From the NCBI GenBank assembly GCA_900554325.1, contig USHA01000025.1:1-24492 (forward strand): 24,492 bases of DNA, given 5' to 3'. The notes under the pieces are model-generated. The model saw only the letters and a program-made list of their open reading frames with translations. It made no database searches and was not told the origin of the DNA. This document shows, in pieces, positions 22,609 to 24,492 of the stretch. Within the stretch, counting starts at the first letter, position 1; each line of letters begins with the position of its first letter. Source of the stretch: an uncultured Collinsella sp. Its GTDB lineage: Bacteria > Actinomycetota > Coriobacteriia > Coriobacteriales > Coriobacteriaceae. The translations under genes were made by a program, and so were the position numbers.

Positions 22609-24339
22609 ATGACCGACCAATCTGCCGCTCCGTGCTTGCGTCGCTCCGCTTGTCGGGAGGGCGGGAATTCGCCGTGTGGCACAGGAGAGCATGGGGAGCG
22701 CCATGCCGACACTGAGCGGCACCACAACCATACGCACGCACCGTCATCTCATCATCCGGGCAGCCACCATCTTCTCACGGTCGAGGGGCTAACGGTTTCA
22801 TTTGACCGGTACGCCGCCGCTTGCGTTGAGACGCGCGATTCACGCGGTGAGGCTCGCGCGGGCAACTCGGGGCCCTCGTCCCGCCTGAGCCGTATCTTTT
22901 CTCAGCGTTCGAGGGGCGAAGTCCTTCATGGTCTCACGCTTTCCGTTCACGAGGGGGAGATGGTGGCGGTCGTGGGCGCAAGCGGTTCGGGAAAAACCGT
23001 GCTCGCCGATGCGCTGCTGGGGCTCTATGAGCCAAATTCCACGGTCTCGGGTGAAATCTGGTTCGATGGCGAGCAAATGAATGCCCGCTCGCTTGCACGT
23101 TTGAGGGGCAGCGGTGTAAGCCTCGTTCCTCAGAGTGTGTCGCATCTCGACCCGCTCATGCGGGTGGGCAGGCAGGTTCAGGGCGCTCCGCGAGGCGTTA
23201 CGCGTGCGGAGCGGCTGCGCGACCGTTGCCGCCGCGAGGTTCGTCAGCGGGAACTGTTCGAGCTGTATGGCCTGGCACCCGAGGTCGAGCAAATGTATCC
23301 CCATGAGCTCTCGGGCGGCATGGCGCGTCGCGTACTGCTCATGTGCGCCCTTATGGAGGAGCCGCGCCTTTTGATTGCCGATGAACCCACGCCTGGACTT
23401 GACGTCGAACTTTCCGTACGGGCTGTCGATGATCTTCGGGCATTTGCCGATACCGGTGCGGGCGTCATCCTCATCACGCACGATCTTGAGCTGGCGGTGC
23501 GTGTTGCGGACCGCATTGCGGTGTTCAAGGATGGGCGCGTGGTTGAGGAGACTGCGGCCCGCTGCTTCGCCAACCCGCATTTGCTCGAGGATCCGTTTTC
23601 GCAGGCCTTGTGTCGCGAGCTCATTGCCCTCCATGGGGTAGGTGGGGGAGTTGGTGACCCGGATGACGCCGTGGGGGCTTCGTTGCCACCTGGGAGCCCC
23701 GATGCGGCAGAGCCGGTGCTTCTGGAGGCTCACGGTCTCTCCTTCGCATACGCTGCGAAGGAGCCGCTCTTTGCCGACGTTGAGCTTACGGTTCGCGCCA
23801 ACGAGCGCGTGGCGCTTCTGGGGGCATCTGGTGCGGGGAAAACGACCCTCTGCCGCGTGCTTGCGGGGTATATGGAGCCCTCAGCTGGATCGGTGCGTGT
23901 CGAGGGGGCATCTGCAGGGGAGAGGGGGCGTTCGCCGCGGCGCGTGCAGCTCATCTCCCAGCATCCCGAGAAGGCCTTCGATCCCCGTATGCGCATGGAG
24001 GCATCACTTGCCGAGGCGGGTGATTTCGATGCTCCGTGGACGCAAGAGCTTCTTGAGCGCTTTGGAATTCACAGGGGCTGGCTCGACCGTCTGCCTCATG
24101 AGCTCTCTGGTGGGGAACTCATGAGGTTCTGCCTTGTGCGCGCTTTCATGACGCGCCCGGCGATTTTGATATGCGACGAATCGACGGCGATGCTCGATCT
24201 GGTGACGCAGGCGGAGCTGTGGCGTCAGATCCTGCATCTGCAAGTTCAGATGAGGTTCGGCTTGATTTTCGTCTCGCATCACCCCGCGCTCGTTCGCCGG
24301 ATAGCCACAAGGTCGTATTCTGAGCTGCTGCGTTCGTAA
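22609..24339 (+). CDS. Fused double ATPase of the peptide/nickel ABC importer (DppD-DppF type), His-rich N-terminus
   Basis: A 576-residue protein with two complete ABC ATPase domains. Domain 1: Walker A GASGSGKT (123-130), Q-loop Gln175, signature LSGG (234-237), Walker B LLIADEP (254-260), switch His291. Domain 2: Walker A GASGAGKT (405-412), Q-loop near Gln451, signature LSGG (499-502), Walker B ILICDES (519-525), switch His557. All catalytic residues look intact, so both sites should work. It powers the two permeases encoded upstream. The N-terminal ~54 residues are an extra tail with a cluster of nine histidines (about 38-54), and domain 1 has an unusual polar insert at about 67-103. The ATG follows a purine-rich GGGGGAGAG 9 bases after the previous stop. 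Confidence 0.9.
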   Translation: MTDQSAAPCLRRSACREGGNSPCGTGEHGERHADTERHHNHTHAPSSHHPGSHHLLTVEGLTVSFDRYAAACVETRDSRGEARAGNSGPSSRLSRIFSQRSRGEVLHGLTLSVHEGEMVAVVGASGSGKTVLADALLGLYEPNSTVSGEIWFDGEQMNARSLARLRGSGVSLVPQSVSHLDPLMRVGRQVQGAPRGVTRAERLRDRCRREVRQRELFELYGLAPEVEQMYPHELSGGMARRVLLMCALMEEPRLLIADEPTPGLDVELSVRAVDDLRAFADTGAGVILITHDLELAVRVADRIAVFKDGRVVEETAARCFANPHLLEDPFSQALCRELIALHGVGGGVGDPDDAVGASLPPGSPDAAEPVLLEAHGLSFAYAAKEPLFADVELTVRANERVALLGASGAGKTTLCRVLAGYMEPSAGSVRVEGASAGERGRSPRRVQLISQHPEKAFDPRMRMEASLAEAGDFDAPWTQELLERFGIHRGWLDRLPHELSGGELMRFCLVRAFMTRPAILICDESTAMLDLVTQAELWRQILHLQVQMRFGLIFVSHHPALVRRIATRSYSELLRS

Positions 24340-24375
24340 TACGTCCACAAACTCAAAAAACTTTGCGTTTGGGGC

Positions 24376-24404
24376 TTGCGCGAAGAGAGACGATTCCGTA
24401 TAGT
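24376..24404 (+). promoter_or_regulatory. Promoter of tRNA-Gln
   Basis: TTGCGC (24376-24381) and TATAGT (24399-24404) are separated by exactly 17 bases, close to the vegetative consensus, and lie 34 bases before the tRNA start. This is the best-formed promoter in the window. Confidence 0.7.
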
Positions 24405-24438
24405 ATTTCCTCGCGCTGAGGCGTGACGCGCATCACCT

Positions 24439-24492
24439 TGGGATGTCGTCTAATGGCAGGACAGCGGATTCTGGTTCCGTCAATGGGGGTTC
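24439..24492 (+). tRNA. tRNA-Gln (anticodon CTG), 3' part outside window
   Basis: The 5' acceptor TGGGATG, the D arm GTCT/GGAC, the anticodon arm GCGGA-TTCTGGT-TCCGT with anticodon CTG, and the start of the T arm are present. The window ends at the T loop, so the 3' acceptor strand is not seen. The opening with T and the anticodon fit tRNA-Gln. Confidence 0.88.

Noticed and set aside
22840..23733. 297-residue minus-strand frame opposite the fused ATPase
   Set aside because: Shadow of a gene with two intact sets of ATPase motifs.
1..24492. CRISPR array, toxin-antitoxin pair, riboswitch or phage genes
   Set aside because: No regularly spaced direct repeats, no small paired genes of that type, no recognisable aptamer sequence and no phage proteins were seen.

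Overview
The window looks like chromosomal DNA of a GC-rich Gram-positive actinobacterium. The gene content and protein style suggest the class Coriobacteriia, in particular a Collinsella-like gut species. This placement rests on recall of families, not on a search. No phage genes, transposases, CRISPR arrays or plasmid functions were seen.

Left part (1-11615): a cell-surface glycan region. It starts with the 3' end of a gene for a ricin-B-lectin-like (QxW repeat) protein, cut by the window edge. A leftward operon follows: a YfhO-family membrane protein, a GtrA-family flippase and a GtrB/CsbB-like polyprenyl-phosphate glycosyltransferase. Together these are the parts of a three-component glycosylation system, which charges a lipid carrier with a sugar, flips it and transfers the sugar outside the cell. 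Next come a leftward GlfT2-like galactofuranosyltransferase and a divergent rightward GT2 glycosyltransferase. A second leftward pair follows (GtrB-like glycosyltransferase, then YfhO) with no GtrA of its own. In this second pair the glycosyltransferase frame stays open 662 nt into yfhO, which looks like a one-base frameshift. The DNA from about 370 to 7000 is clearly more AT-rich than the rest of the window, which suggests the first module was acquired or is variable.

Middle part (11753-17213): a rightward DUF4012 membrane-anchored protein, a tRNA-Arg(TCT), and the general sugar phosphotransferase genes ptsH (HPr) and ptsI (Enzyme I), then a PfkB-family sugar-phosphate kinase resembling 1-phosphofructokinase. 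Good hairpin terminators follow the tRNA, ptsH, ptsI and the kinase gene. A perfect 16-bp palindrome upstream of the kinase gene has a 13/16 match upstream of ptsH, pointing to one regulator for both units.

Right part (17377-24492): a CCA-adding tRNA nucleotidyltransferase, then a compact four-gene ABC importer operon: Tat/lipobox substrate-binding protein, two permeases, and one protein holding two fused ATPase domains. It belongs to the peptide/nickel (Dpp/Opp/Nik) class. Histidine-rich stretches in the ATPase and binding protein make metal uptake a reasonable alternative to peptide uptake. The window ends inside a tRNA-Gln(CTG) gene that has a clear promoter.
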